64,000 nt of DNA from Nipponacmea schrenckii (Eukaryota; Mollusca; Gastropoda; Lottiidae): assembly GCA_030562195.1 (NCBI GenBank), contig JAUJPP010000005.1, positions 9,048,826 through 9,112,825 of the forward strand, read 5' to 3'. The position numbers were made by a program, and so were the translations under genes. Position 1 is the first letter of the stretch, and every line of letters starts with the position of its first letter. The notes beneath the pieces are model-generated. The model had not been told where the DNA came from and made no database searches. It saw only the letters and a program-made list of their open reading frames with translations. Positions 33,041 to 46,600 of the stretch are shown here, piece after piece.

Positions 33041-36000
33041 ATGGTTCAGACGGGTCGTATAATCATTTCTCTGTTCTGTGCACTATGCTTGTTTACGGGT
33101 TTTCAGATTAACCCTGTAGAGTTAACAGAGGCGCCGTGTAATTACAGCACTTTTAAACGTGTGGATAATTTTAATATATCCAAGGTAAGTGATCAGTTTT
33201 CTTCTAATAACGACTTCTTCCCGTTTTCTTAAAATAGTGTTCAATACATCAATTGTAGAACAATATAGAATATGTCTGTTAAAATAGTACTGAATATATC
33301 AATTGTAGAGCGATATAGATATACCACTGTTAAAATACTGCTCAATACATCAATTGTAGAATGATATAGAAATACAACTGTTAAAATAGTGCTCAATACA
33401 TCAATTGTAGAATGATATAGAAATACCACTGTTATTTTAGTGCTCAATACATAAATTTGTAGAATGATATAGAAATCCCTACTGTTAAAATAGTGCTCAA
33501 TACATCAATTTGAATAGGAATGATAATAAAAGAAATAGAATCCCCTGTTAAAATAGTGCTCAATACATAAAGTTGTAGAGTGGTATAGAAATACCACTGT
33601 TAAAATAGTGCTCAATACATCAATTGTAGAGTGATATAGAAATACTCCCCTGTTAAAATAGTGCTCAATGAAATCAATTGGTACCACTGTTAAAATAGTG
33701 CTCAATATATCAATTGTAGAGAGATATAGAAATACTACTGTTAAAATAGTGCATCAATTGTAGAATGATATAGAAATACCACTGTTAAAATAGTACTCGA
33801 TATATCAATTGTAGAATTCGTCCCTAACGTCTACAATGTGCAACAATGTAACAGTTACAGGAATTTGTCTTTCGGGTTTCAACATCTTTAACGGTCAATT
33901 TGAAATATTGTGAAACATGTAAATCGAAGATTAATCCGATAAAAACTACAACGATATTCTTCCTTATTTACTTTCTCTTATTTGCTTGGGATTTGATTAC
34001 GGATAAATTCTTCTACTTTATTGGTTTATACAGTTTATATATAAATTGAAACTGAGTTTTTGCTTTCTTGGTCAATCTCGTCTACCTATCACTTTTCAAA
34101 TTGGATATTCAAATTTCTAACTTTTCAAGTATTGGTTTCCAAGGTAATCGAATTCAATTTTAAAGTTCAACAACAAGTTTCAGAATAAAATATTAAATTT
34201 TTTACTTTTTCAGTTTTTAGGAGTATGGTATGAAATTCAATATGTTTTAAGTTTTACTGAAGAACCGGGGAGCGAATGGACAGATTTTGAATTCAATTTT
34301 AAAGAACATGATGGCAAAATAATAGATCATATTCGGGCCAGGTTAGATTATTCAAAAACAAAAAAAAATCTACAGTGAGAGTTCCGCTACCCCTAGATTC
34401 AGCTGTAAGGAAGGCGCATTATTCCCGAATCGTTTCGCAAGATAGCACTATTTGAAGTACTGCATTGCACTCAAGGAGGTGACATCTCATTGGTAAATAC
34501 ACAGAAGCCCACCCACCCCCGTCCCAATACCCACCCAAACCTAACCATCACCCAACTGTTTACACACACAAACCGAGGCCTCGTGTATTACAGGATGTGC
34601 ATATTAATGATCCGTCGACAGTTCAAAATTGCGAAAAAAGAGAAAGTTATTTTCGCCTCCATGACAAAATGTCCCTCATTGCACCCCACATGGTGCAGCT
34701 TGTCTTCATTAGGCCAAAAACTGCAGACGAGTAGGGCGTAAAACTCTATTCATATCATTTCATTTTACCACACACACTACTATAAAGCCGCCGACACCAA
34801 GACGTCTTTCGTTGGTGTTGTGCGCAGACACATTGAGACTGGTTGATAGCGTGTACTTTGTAAAAGTGGTTCTTCAATTGCTTTCTTTTTTTTTCAGAAC
34901 GGGATCAGGAATCTGCATTTATAATAACGAATTAATTCAACCAAAATCATTCGGCTGGACACAACCTATCGAAGGTAACGTATCCTTCCGAAGGTAACGT
35001 ATCCTTTCGAAGGTAACGTAAACTATCGAAGGTAAAATATCCTATCGAAGGTAACGTTTCATATCGAAGGTAACGTATCCTATCGAATGTAACTTAATGT
35101 ATCGAAGGTAACATATCCTATTGAAGGTAACGTATCCTATCGAAGGTAACGTATCCTATCGAAGGTAACGTAACGTATCGAAGGTAACGTAACGTATCGA
35201 AGGTAACGTAACGTATCGCAGGTAACGTATCCTATTGAAGGTAACGTATTCTATCGAAGGTAACGTATCCTATCGAAGAGTTGTTATGTATATTATAACC
35301 CGTAGGGTAATATTAAAAGAATACTTTGTCTTAGAATGAACATATAATCAATAAAATTAAACTTGGCTAATATATATGGAGGTCAATTATGGTCAGAATA
35401 AAATTCAGTGAAGAAATCACAAATACCGTAATGCAAAAAACATTTTACCTTTAATGTAAATGTCTTTTGTACTAATACCTAAAATACATCAAACGACATT
35501 TTACCTTTAATGCAAATGTTGTGTGTACTAATACCTAAATTACATTGTGCATCAAACCTTTTATTCATAAGCAAAGTGTCAAAATATGTAATACAATCAA
35601 CAAAATACCACTAGTGATTTCACGCATTACATATCACACTTAACATAACTACTTCAACACAGTACAAGTTACATTGCATCTTTGTATTATCTCGACTGCA
35701 TTAACTTCCACTATATGCAAATGACCTCCATAAATATAGAGTATATATTCATCAGTAGATATACCTGCTGCCATAAATAACATAACAGAATCCTTATATA
35801 ATCTGATAAATAAAAGAAATCAGTAATTATCCATAAAAGCAATTGATAAGTGAAAAAAGGCGTACTAAAGTAATAAAGCGTTTTCAATAAATACTTAGGT
35901 TTATGAGTTTTCCAGGGATTCTGTTACTTTATGACACCAGGTAAGTTCACTGATGAATATATACTCATATTGACCATTCTTGAAAACTAAAAATTTTATG

Positions 36001-39000
36001 TCTATTCTAAGACACAGTATCCCTTTAATAAATGATATTAAGGTTTATAAGCCAACAACTATAACAATATTTACATATAGTCAGATAGCGTGACAGTATT
36101 TGCAAAGGAGAGTAAGTTTTGTTTGTTTTTGACTCCCTCACTTCAGTAATTGTTATTTGATTATTGACGAACAGGGTGTCGTTTCAATTTAATGTGTGAC
36201 CCAGTTAGCTGAAGTTGGGTTCAGTCAACTGGCACAAATATTCAGATTATTATTTAAAAAAGTAAAAAGGTCCAATTTCCATAGAGTAGAGTGGGTAGAA
36301 ATGTAAGACGTAAAACTCCATTTCATTTCAACTTCATGAATGAAAATATACATCAGTCCGTTTAGATCCAGTGAACACAATTCTCTATACACCACGACCA
36401 AAATCGGAATGCTACCTGGATGAGCACATGATTTTTTTATTTGCTCAATTATAGTTTTCCTTATTTACTTTCATCTTCACAATGTCAAGCTTTGTCTTCC
36501 TGTTACCTTTACACCTTTCTTGTATCTTCACAATGTCAAGTTATTACGAACTGCATACTTATACATCTTCATTATGTCAAGCTATAACGAACTTCGCACT
36601 TTGACACTTAAATTCTTATTATGGAAGACTGTAAAAGAAGCGATTTGGTTGGATTGAACGATAGTGGATACACCAAAAACCTCGACAGGAAATCTATGAA
36701 CACAAAGCCAAGATGTTTACAGCCTTCATGTCGAGGGCTAGGATTGGCTGTACGTACAGTCCAATCAAATCGCTGCATTTCACAATACAAGAATAGTGGC
36801 TATTGCAGTCAAGGTATAAGTATGAATATTGCTCATGAAAATGGACTAAAATGATCTGTTAAAGTTTACTTTAGTGGAACCTGGATGTGCAAGAATCGCC
36901 TCTTATCTCGATTACACTTGTCGTTTTTCAACTCTAGGCAAACCCGTCGATCGTGATTGGATTGTTTACGATACAGACTACACTAGTTATGCCTTCTTGT
37001 ATGGTTGCCATACTGGAAATACCACCTCGTGTGGCGATGGGATCATTTGGATCCTCGGCAGATCAAAGAACATGTCTCAAGAACTCCTGGAACAAGCCCA
37101 AACAATGGCGGAAGCAGTGTGCATGGATTCTTTAAAAACAACCAAGTTTGTTAAAAGTAAGTGCTTCCTGAAATTTTGCTTTAGCATATCTTGGATTATA
37201 ACGGCTTTTGTAAATTTTGTATCAAGGGCATTAGTAGAATTACCCATTCCAACGTCTGTGGTTCTTTGGGCCCTATGGAGCGCTCTTTATTCCTTGGATA
37301 AAGTTGAACTTTGGCCAATGTCTAACTTAACAAAGTTAGGATAACCCGACTTTCCTTTTATACAATTGAAAGTCAAAGAGAAGCAGGACTTTTGTTAATA
37401 TCAATCAGTGCATACATATAGTTCGACTTAAATCTATCTTTAGTCAAGGTTCTGTTTAAAAAAGTACTAGCGCCGCATACAGCAAAATCAGTCGTATACA
37501 AACTTCGGATGCTCTCAAAGTCTACGGCGAGTTTAAAAAGAGCCTTTTACAAATGTAGTTTCCTTGGTAACGAACGCCTGTGGTTGTATGGATATGAGAG
37601 TTATGTCCCTGGAGTTTTAAAGAAAGAAAGATGGCTGCGCCCATGATCAATATAAACATTTTACGATACAGAAGCTTTAGATTAAAAAGAGGCAGCGAGC
37701 GCTCCTTAATTTTCAGACTGACCTTCACAATAACTGAGTGACCTTTCAAACAATCCAAAAAAGACAAAGTGAAAGTAAGAAATTGACACTCACCTTTCAA
37801 AGCTGGCCTTGATATCCGATTAGCTTTACAGAAACTTGCCGGATTTCAAAGCACTGAGCTGAGGTTGTTTCTTTTTTTAAACTCCTCGTGGAACAGTTGC
37901 TTTTGGTCCATGGTTCAAATTAGATTGGTTTAGGTCGATTGAGAAGAAAAACGCCGAAACGTTGTACATTTATAGGCCCTACATACATTCACCATATTTG
38001 ACAATATTGTTCCATAAAGTAGGCCTACCTCAAAATTTATTTAGCATACATGAAAATGAAGTCTAATTAATGCATTCTACTACACGAATGATGGACGATA
38101 CGGGGTCGCACGGTGGAAAACAACTAATCAATTTTAATCATAGGCAGTAGCCGAATACAAGTTCAGGAAAAATAGGCCGCTGATGAGTGAACTGTATTTT
38201 TTGATTAAATCAGTGAATTTAGTTAAAAGCAAGACTTATAATTATCAATCACTAAAAACATGTTGATCATCCGCGAGAAACTTGAACAGTGAACTCTATT
38301 TTGAAGAGTTGGCCTGCAGTCCTTTTATTTTCTATTACCAAACCAATTTATAACAATGACGTTAGATTTAATTTATTAATCCTTTTATTTTGCAGGCTGC
38401 CCAGAAGGTAAGTTTGAACTAATTCGAGTGGGGGTAAGCAAATAGCATTACTGATATAACTGCGCATTTTATACGCAAATATACAGTATTTTTCGTGTGC
38501 CAAAAAATGATCCGAGAGTCTCTTGCCCATAACCATTTCTAACACCGATTCAAACGTTGTGTCAAAACTGCAAAAATATTATATGGGCCGAGTTTGGTTC
38601 TGCAGAATAAGTGTCAATTTAAACAGGTTGAGAAGACTCGGCATCGTGTTAGTTCCGCGTCCCACAAGTAGAGCTGTCTCGATTCTTGGAGCTGGGGCCT
38701 TATAATTTGTTATCCTCGGTCTTCCTCTCCATCAGGACTTTTTGAAAATTTACCAAAATCACAATATTTTTGGTCGTACCAATCTCTGCTATTTGAAGAT
38801 TTTGAGAGGTGAATTTGTGGATTTTCATTCTAACAGGCCGGGACCCTACCCCTGTCCAGCTCCACTCTAACCGCGGGGCAGCCCGTTGCTGACCAAGAAC
38901 GGCACGTCAAAGTATCAGTATAGTGTATACACGGCTTTAAAGGCAGCACAATTTCCCAGAGGCTATCTACTAATGTATATCATATTGTTTCAGAGCCCAG

Positions 39001-39085
39001 TTCAAATGGTGGAAGTTATGTTTCAGGTTTAGCAATGGCGGTCTATTTTAGCCTTTTGTATTCTCTTACTTATATTTCATATTAA
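33041..39085 (+). CDS. Secreted lipocalin with GPI-anchor-like C-terminus (ApoD/Lazarillo type)
   Basis: The family binds small hydrophobic ligands outside the cell. Exons: 33041-33184, 34214-34341, 34898-34974, 36875-37156, 38396-38407 (a 12-nt micro-exon), 38994-39085. Phases close at 244 residues. Residues 1-20 form a signal peptide (IIISLFCALCLFTGF). The lipocalin G-x-W motif is FLGVWYEIQ (W53). The second conserved region is YDTDYTSYAFLYGC (148-161), typical of apolipoprotein D. A helix follows (SQELLEQAQTMAEAVC). Eight Cys after the signal peptide could form the disulphides, and several N-glycosylation sequons (NYS, NIS, NTT, NMS) are present. The tail has a small-residue stretch (PSSNGGS) and a hydrophobic end (LAMAVYFSLLYSLTYISY), the pattern of a GPI signal as in grasshopper Lazarillo. 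The last two exons rest on phase and composition rather than homology. Confidence 0.85.
33228..33825 (+). repeat. 51-bp minisatellite in lipocalin intron 1
   Basis: About 11-12 units of tgttaaaatagtgctcaata, catcaattgtagaatgatat, agaaatacca. It starts about 45 bases after the exon 1 donor. Units differ by point changes and two by insertions (33500-33540). Confidence 0.9.
34545..34765 (+). mobile_element. SINE-A copy
   Basis: Blocks: aaccgaggcctcgtgtatta, aggatgtgcatattaatgat, acagttcaaaattgcgaaaa, cctcattgcaccccacatgg, cttcattaggccaaaaactg, gagtagggcgtaaaactcta. It sits in the lipocalin intron upstream of exon 34898. Confidence 0.75.
34965..35280 (+). repeat. 19-bp minisatellite built from the exon 3 splice-donor junction
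   Basis: Lipocalin exon 3 ends ...CCTATCGAAG and the intron begins gtaacgtat. The array repeats exactly this junction (cctatcgaag/gtaacgtat) about 16 times, with the real donor as the first unit. Every unit therefore carries a plausible 5' splice site. The unit length of 19 is not a multiple of three, so use of a later donor would shift the frame. Confidence 0.9.
35400..35560 (+). repeat. Two-copy tandem duplication, about 62 bp
   Basis: The block cattttacctttaatg..aaatg..tgtactaatacctaaa occurs twice in direct order (about 35440 and 35500). It is short and has no coding signal. Confidence 0.7.
35738..35967. mobile_element. Foldback element (family G)
   Basis: The left arm gagtatatattcatcagtag...cataacagaatcc is mirrored by the right arm ggattctgttac...cactgatgaatatatactc. 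The total is about 230 bp, with an AT-rich centre and no coding capacity. Related right arms occur at 48890-48945, and the left arm forms the array at 52640-53170. Confidence 0.75.
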
Positions 39086-40679
39086 AACTCTGTTTAATTC
39101 GCACCTGTTTCCCCTCTTATTTTGATTCTCACGTTACTGAAGAAATTACACGAATTTTGGAGTCAACATCAAAAATATATGAGGATAAACATTATCTGAA
39201 CTTAAGAATTCTCTCGTGGATTGCTGGTTCGTTCTGCTAGGAAAGGATCTTATATTTGCAAAGGCACTTTCAAAAGGGGCTATATAACTGCGCATTATAG
39301 ACGCAAATATACGATATGTGTCCGTGTAAATATAAAGACCAAAAAAGCATTTTCCGTACATATTACCACCTTGTCCATAAATTAAGATACGGGGGGGGGG
39401 GGGGCCTTCAGTCAGACAATACATTAGAGTCACCAAACTCATTGAATTGGGGTGTGTAGTAAGGAACGGGAATAATCTATGTTACACAGTAAATTACAGA
39501 CAAAAGTAGACCTTTAGAAACACATTGAAGGAGCATGGGTAATAATAAATTAAAAAATCTTTTAGCTAAATAACAATAAAGTTGGTTTATAAAGAGAATC
39601 TAGAATATTAATTATTACAATAAACTTTTAACAAGGGCAATAATTCATAGTTATACTTGAATAGACATTAACATCCAGTCTGAAATTAGTTCAGTTTTTA
39701 TAATCTTTCGCCAATAATCGATAAGTTTCGTTAAGTTTCCGTGGTAAAAAGCAAAGTTCTTGTCCTGAAGTTGATACGAGTGTTTTGATATTACACGGGA
39801 ACTTATGGACGTTTCAAAATTATAAATTAAGTCAGTAAAAAAAACAACCCCTGATTACTAAATGAACTCTTCTAAGAATGCGTACACTGTGGCATATTAA
39901 TGGAAAGAACGCATGTGTGGAAGAGTGCAATTAAATGTAAAGGGGTGTCAATGATTATTGGCATCATAAAATGTCATGGATCTGCTTTAATATCAATAAT
40001 GTAAATATTTTCAAATTCATTTTCGGCAGAGAAGCAACAATAATTTGAAATTCGTGCACACCTAAGCTTAAGTGCTTAATTTCTAACCTAAACTTAATAT
40101 CGTTTGTATAATTTATAATTCACTTAAAGCTTAAAATGGTGAATGTAGCTATCTTCAAGGTGCTCCAGCCTTTTTTTAGTATCTGGCCCTTGATCAATAA
40201 GCTCTGGTTTTAGTCTCGGAAATGACTGGACAAGTTTGTAGTCTAAACAACCACCAGCATATATAATGGAAAATGTGAGGCATATTCTCTAATTTCTTGG
40301 AAGAAATGGTATTTGGTGTTGAAAAAAAAAATAAAGCTGTTTGATTGGTACATGTTAGGGTGAACTAATGCATTTTAACTTTAAGGCTCTAGTTTCCAGA
40401 CCTTCAAAGGTTTAGACTATACTATCCAGACTTTCAAAGGTTTAGACTATATTTTCCAGATGTTCAAAAGTTTAGACTAAATTTTCCAGACCTTTAAAGG
40501 TTAACTATATTAACTAGACCTTCAAAGGTTTCGACTATTTTTTCCAGTTAAGAATTATTATCCAGTTTGTCTGGACTATTTCGAAATGATTCAAGTCTTT
40601 ATTTTCCAGACCCCATATTGTGTTTGTTCCCTATGAAAATAAATAAGTTGTAAAAAATAAAAGCACTGGATAATAGAGT
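39086..40679. other. Intergenic between lipocalin and CEP104 3' ends
   Basis: The two genes converge here. The stretch holds a 14-base G run (39391-39404) and a five-copy, 36-bp-like tandem repeat (ccagaccttcaaaggtttag..actatattt) at about 40390-40560. The rest is unremarkable AT-rich sequence. No coding frame has homology. Confidence 0.5.
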
Positions 40680-43600
40680 CTATCTCGTTTTACCAGTTGG
40701 TTTGCTGGTCGTGGCTTTTTTAGGTATTCTAGTCTGTGTTTGAGCTGAAACGAAGATATCAAAAAATGAAAATTCATTCCCTTCGAACCTTAGTGCCCAA
40801 ATATAAAAAAGTAACCCTTTCTATTATGAGATGTCCCTGGAAATGGCCGTTAATTCATATATCCAAAAAATCAAACTTGGCTTAAAAAATTGAGGCAAGT
40901 TTTAAAAAAATTATCTATAAAACATAAAGTCTAAATTTTCCCTTAAAAATTTTGCTTAAAAGTAAGGCCATCTTAAATATTTGGCTGAAACATTTTGCAA
41001 AACTTGGCCTAAAAAAGCTGGTCAACTTACCTGCTGGCTGTTTGCTGAATAACAATTCACGTCGACTATTCTGTTTACACCCGTCTTTAGATAGGAGGTG
41101 TTTTTTCCAGTTCTCATCACCCACAGGAATATTCATATGACACAGGGGACAGTGTGTCATGTTGGACTTTGCGGCTAAAATATACAGGTAGAGATCTCAA
41201 ATCAACAGGTAGAGATCTCAAATCAACAGGAAACTGTATCATATAGTGTTTAACAGTGTTATAAGAGATACTCTCCTATAGAAGTACTGGCCTGGGTCTC
41301 AAGTATTAGGTGTTATAAGAGATACTCTCCTATAGAATTACTGGACTAGGTCACAAGTATTAGGTGTTATAAGAGATATTCTCCTATAGAAGTACTGGAC
41401 TAGGTCACAAGTATTAGGTGTTATAAGAGATACTCTCCTATAGAAGTACTGGACTAGGTCACAAGTATTAGGTGTTATAAGAGATACTCTCCTATAGAAG
41501 TACTGGACTAGGTCACAAGTATAAGGTATTATAAGAGATACACTCCTATAGAAACACTGACCTAGGTCACAAGTATTAGGTGTTATAAGAGATACTCTCC
41601 TATAGAAGTACTGGACTAGGTCACAAGTATTAGGTGTTAAAAGAGATACTCTCCTATAGAAGTACTGGTCTAGGTCACAAGTATTAGGTGTTATAAGAGA
41701 TACTCTCCTATAGAAGTACTGGACTAGGTCACAAGTATTAGGTGTTATAAGAGATATTCTCCTATAGAAGTACTGGACTAGGTCACAAGTAAAAAATAAT
41801 GCTATATATCTTTTAACGGATGAAAAATTGAGCTGTTAAGAGTTAATTATACAGAATCGAAATAACTATTTAACTTTGCTGATGAAAACTTACGTGTACA
41901 AGCCTTGTCTGCCACATGTGAGTCGTATTCTTTCTTAAGTATGGCTTCTGTACATCGGGGACATTTTTTAAAGTTACCTTTGTCTTGGCATTCATTCAGT
42001 AGATGGTCAGTATAACTTACAATTTCTACAACCTAAATATAATTATAATATACCATTCATATATCAGTCACAAGTAGTCAACAAAACTCATAATCCAAAG
42101 ACAATGACAAACTCTTTGGAGCAATGGTTGCCTGTAAACTTGGAGGTATGGATTTTGAATCCAGTTTCTCCCTGTCAAAGATACAGGTCTGCGGGGCTGA
42201 CATGAGAAAGTTTCTTGTCGTTTGGATGGGACAATAAACAGAAGCCAATTACAGGCTGTGCACTTTAAAGATCCCTTGACTGTTTGACATTGCAAAAAGA
42301 GTAGGTTAATGCAGCTGTCCTGGCAAAATTTTCATTGGTCCCTTAATGGCTTTACCTGGCCTCATTAGCCTATTAGGTGCTGAAGTGAAGGAGGTAAATC
42401 TCCATTCATTTCATTTTTGCAAACCCAGAATAGTTGAGATCTCGTCTGCTCAACAATAAAAGTTTTGACCAGAACACTTCCATTGGCTGAGTAACACATG
42501 TTCTGTATATCCAATCAAAAGCCAGTTTAGAAGACGGAAGGAAGCTTACCTGTCGACAAGTATTACAACGTTTTAGCATGGGACAATTCTTCCAGTAATG
42601 AACGTCCAGACCTTCCTCAGTGAATGCTGGGTTTCTTTCATCACAGAATATACATACACTGGAATACCAACATAAAGTATATTGCCATGGTAACTATTAT
42701 CATCATAAAGATATAAAGTATATTACCACGGTAACTATTATCAACATAAAGATATAAAGTATATTGCCACGGTAACTATTATCAACATAAAGATATAAAG
42801 TATATTGCCATGGTAACTATTATAGTATATTGCCATGGTAACTATTGTAATGTAGCCTGAACCCAATAGAAAAGAAGTTGTACATACTTATCAATATTAA
42901 AATCTTCATCTGGTGTTGATGGTTTAGCAGGACCAGGGTTGCCTGCTTTTCCTTTAGTTTTACCTCCTTTCTTCTACAAAATAAATAAATCAATATGTAA
43001 ATAAATCACTCATTAATTAATAAAAGAAAAATAAGGAAAAAATTAACATAAATAAATATAATGAGCTAGCAAGGTTCCCCCTCTCCCACAAAAAATAATC
43101 CATTGAATAAAAATGCTTGTCAGTCATTTCCAGCTACAAAAATTAAATAAGCTTAAGCAACAAAAAGAAAAAAAAAGCTCTATATAATAAAGCAAACATC
43201 TTAATTTATAATGCAAGTTATTACAAAGATTTCCAAGTAATGTTCTCCACCCATCCTCACAGCCTTATTCTAACTCTCTTCCCCACCCACAAAACAACAG
43301 TAAAAAACTCTCCTAACCTTGTCTTTACTCTGCTGGTTATTCTTTTTATTCTTAGCATCAGCCAACACGTTCTCATCAATGGGCTGAAATATGGTTAAAA
43401 AAATCATACTTTAAATCAACAAGAAAAAATAACTTAAAAATTGAATTTACTAGTATATAAGACTATTTGAAAGGCAAACAAAGTAGAACATAGTAATACT
43501 AAACTGTATAAGTATTGAAAGTATAAATATTATATCTGTTGACAACAATGCAAAAAAAATAGTTAATATGTGATAGATGTTAATAACTTAAACATGCTTG

Positions 43601-46600
43601 TGAAATCACTAATTACTCATGAAATCACTAATTATTCAGGATATATTCCAAATTTGTGACATCACTAATTATTTGTGACATCACTTAATATTTCTGACAT
43701 CACTAATCATTTGTGACATCACTAAGTACATGTGACATCACTAATTATTCAGGACAAAATAAATATTAATGACATCACTTATTATTCATGACTTCACAAA
43801 ACTAAACATTAATTATTTGTGACATCACTAATTATTCATGACATCACTAATTATTCATGACATCACTTAATATTTCTGACATCACTAATTATTTGTGACA
43901 TCAATAATTATGCATGACATCACTTAATATTTCTGACATCACTTAATATTTCTGACATCACTAATTATTTGTGACATCACTAATTATTCGTGACATCACT
44001 TATTATTCGTGACATCACTGAAGTAGTTAAAATTCATGACAACATAAAGTAAGTGACTGTGCTGACTCTAAGTGAAGATTATCATAATGTATACTGATAC
44101 AAAGTTATCCAGTCACCAACAACAACCAATGAAATGAAAACAAAGGAAAAATAATGTGCTATTTTGTGATTTAGATTTTATAAAATATAACAGAATGGAC
44201 TCAAACCTTGTCTTCAATCAACTGAAAAATTTAAGTTTTAAAAATATTCCAAACTGAGAATCAGAAACTTGCTTTATTTTGTATGGTTCAACTAATGCTG
44301 GAAAATTTTTTCTATACCAGAAAATATCATAACCCTTTACATCATTTGACTGATTTATTCTGGCATTGTAATTAAGTGGACTCCTATTAGGTTCTGGTCT
44401 GTTATTTCTATAAGAATGACAGGATTTTTTAAGATGAAATGGAGATGTGCCAAAGTGATACAATGTGTTACAACATTTCTACATGTCTTACTTCTAGGTG
44501 TATATATATATATACTTAGTGAATGTATGTTCTATTGCTAAACCTGTATTGTCTTTCTAATTCTAAATAGATCAAGGATGAATTGACACAAGAATACAGG
44601 TGTTTTATTCTCGAAAACTTAAGAACGATAAAATCCAGATTTTAAGAAATACAGTAATCTGATTGGATAATAGAACCCAATTTAAAATTGATTTTATTGA
44701 CTGACCAATCAGATGACTGGAATACTAAAATCTTCTTTTTTTAAATTAAGGTTTTCAAGAATTTTAAGGTCCCAGAGGACTGGAACACTAAAATCATCTT
44801 AAGTTAAGTTTTCAAGAATAAGGTCCCAGATGACTGGAACACTAAAATCATCTTAAGTTAAGTTTTAGAGAATAAGGTCCCAGAGGACTGGAACACTAAA
44901 ATCATCTTAAGTTAAGTTTTAGAGAATAAGGTCCCAGATGACTGGAACACTAAAATCATCTCAAGTCAAGTTTTTCAGAATAAGGGTCCAGTGCAATATC
45001 TACTTGTGATTGGAAGCTAACTTTCCAATGTAAGACTTGAGCAAACAACGGTAGTGCTGAATCTAATGATCTAAGAACACATATCCGACAAATAAACATC
45101 TCACGACAAAACATATAATTACATAGGTGTCCCCCAGACTACGGCCCGCTGATTTGGAGTGAGGTGCTATAGGTTCCATTCCGTGATTAGAATTATAATA
45201 AGATATGTGACTGATATCGTGATCAAAAGGGTCTTCGTGATCTGTCGTGATACTCCCCTCCTCTATATCCTGGTTCGTAAGCTTGTAGGGTAAAAAGTTC
45301 ATAACATATCAAGATGGAAAAACAACCATATTTTACAAGTATAAGTAAGGTTCAAAAGTCCTCCGTGACAGGGATCCTTTCTACCAGCTGATCCTTGTCA
45401 TTGATTTTACAAGGATAACAACTTAGGTTCTTTAGGATCATTTCTACCAGCTGGTCCTTGGCCAAACCTCTTGGCATTGATCTTTCCCAGATTATCCGTA
45501 CCCATTTACAGCTGGGTCTACTGGAATTGTAAGGGAAGATGACTTATTCAAGGACATCGGACTTTCGAGATGGTTTATGATTAAGATTAATATAATTATT
45601 GACATCCGAATAACATGCAGATCTGGAATTTTTTGTTAGTGTTTTCAGAACCCTAGCCAGACTGTATACCTATTGGGGTATCGACACTGTGAGAGGGGCA
45701 AAACAAATGACAATCTCTAATTGAACCTGAATGAAAAAATTTTCAGGGGGGCAAGAAAGATTTGAAGGGGGGGGCAATCCCCCTAGGACCAACCCTCCCC
45801 CAGGCTAGTGTTTTAGTGTTTTGCACTAAATTTCCCAACAATGATCAAATACGATTCTTTGTATCTTGAGAATTTTAACACAATAGCAGTGAAACTTTTT
45901 TTAAAAATAAAAAACTTACTGCCTTCCCCGTCTGCATGTCCTTCAACTGTTGTAACTGTTTCTGTAAAGCCTCAATTTCAGCTTGTTTCTCACTCTCTTT
46001 TTTAGCTTCAGATCTCTAATATATAAAACACACACAAATAATAGATATTAAATACATGAAAATCAATATTGCACACCCACCAGCAAGTTCACATTTTGCA
46101 GACACCATATTGTTCAGAAGTTGGCAAAACAAAGATACCAAATTGATACGTTGACAGAATACAGACACCAAAACTGTAAAACTGTTTTTCTTTAGACTGG
46201 TCCTTACCCTCATATCATATATAGTAAATCTATAGTATATAATTGTCACCCTATCTCTAAAAAAATAAAAAAGTTGACAAAACTCAGACACCAAAAATAT
46301 TGTAAAACAATGTTGATTTTAGACCTACCTTAACATCATCTTTACTAGGTTTACCATCAACTTTATCAAAATATTCAAACAACTGTCTCCAGAGGGTAAT
46401 TTTTCTGGATCTGTCGTCATCAGGAGGGAGGTAATCCTTGACAGGGGGTCCAACATCTTTATATAACATTTTGATTATTCTTTCGGCTGGGTCACGAACA
46501 TCTGCTGAATGATGGTTCAAAACCTCCACACAAAATGGCATCAGATTTTCAACTGTTAAACCACTATAAGACAAAAAAATATTCTGATCAATTTCAAAAA

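Noticed and set aside
33241..33705. Minus-strand frames with Thr-Val-Val-Phe-Leu-Tyr repeats
   Set aside because: Created by the 51-bp minisatellite in lipocalin intron 1 (51 is a multiple of three).
43600..44030. Cluster of CRE/AP-1-like tgacatca sites as an enhancer
   Set aside because: The words arise from a 20-22-bp tandem repeat inside an intron; there is no independent evidence for regulation.
45063..45302. Minus-strand frame in the CEP104 intron (begins MNFLPYKLTNQDIEE)
   Set aside because: No convincing acceptor and no match to CEP104. The neighbouring exons 45920-46015 and 44206-44220 or 43318-43383 already join in phase.
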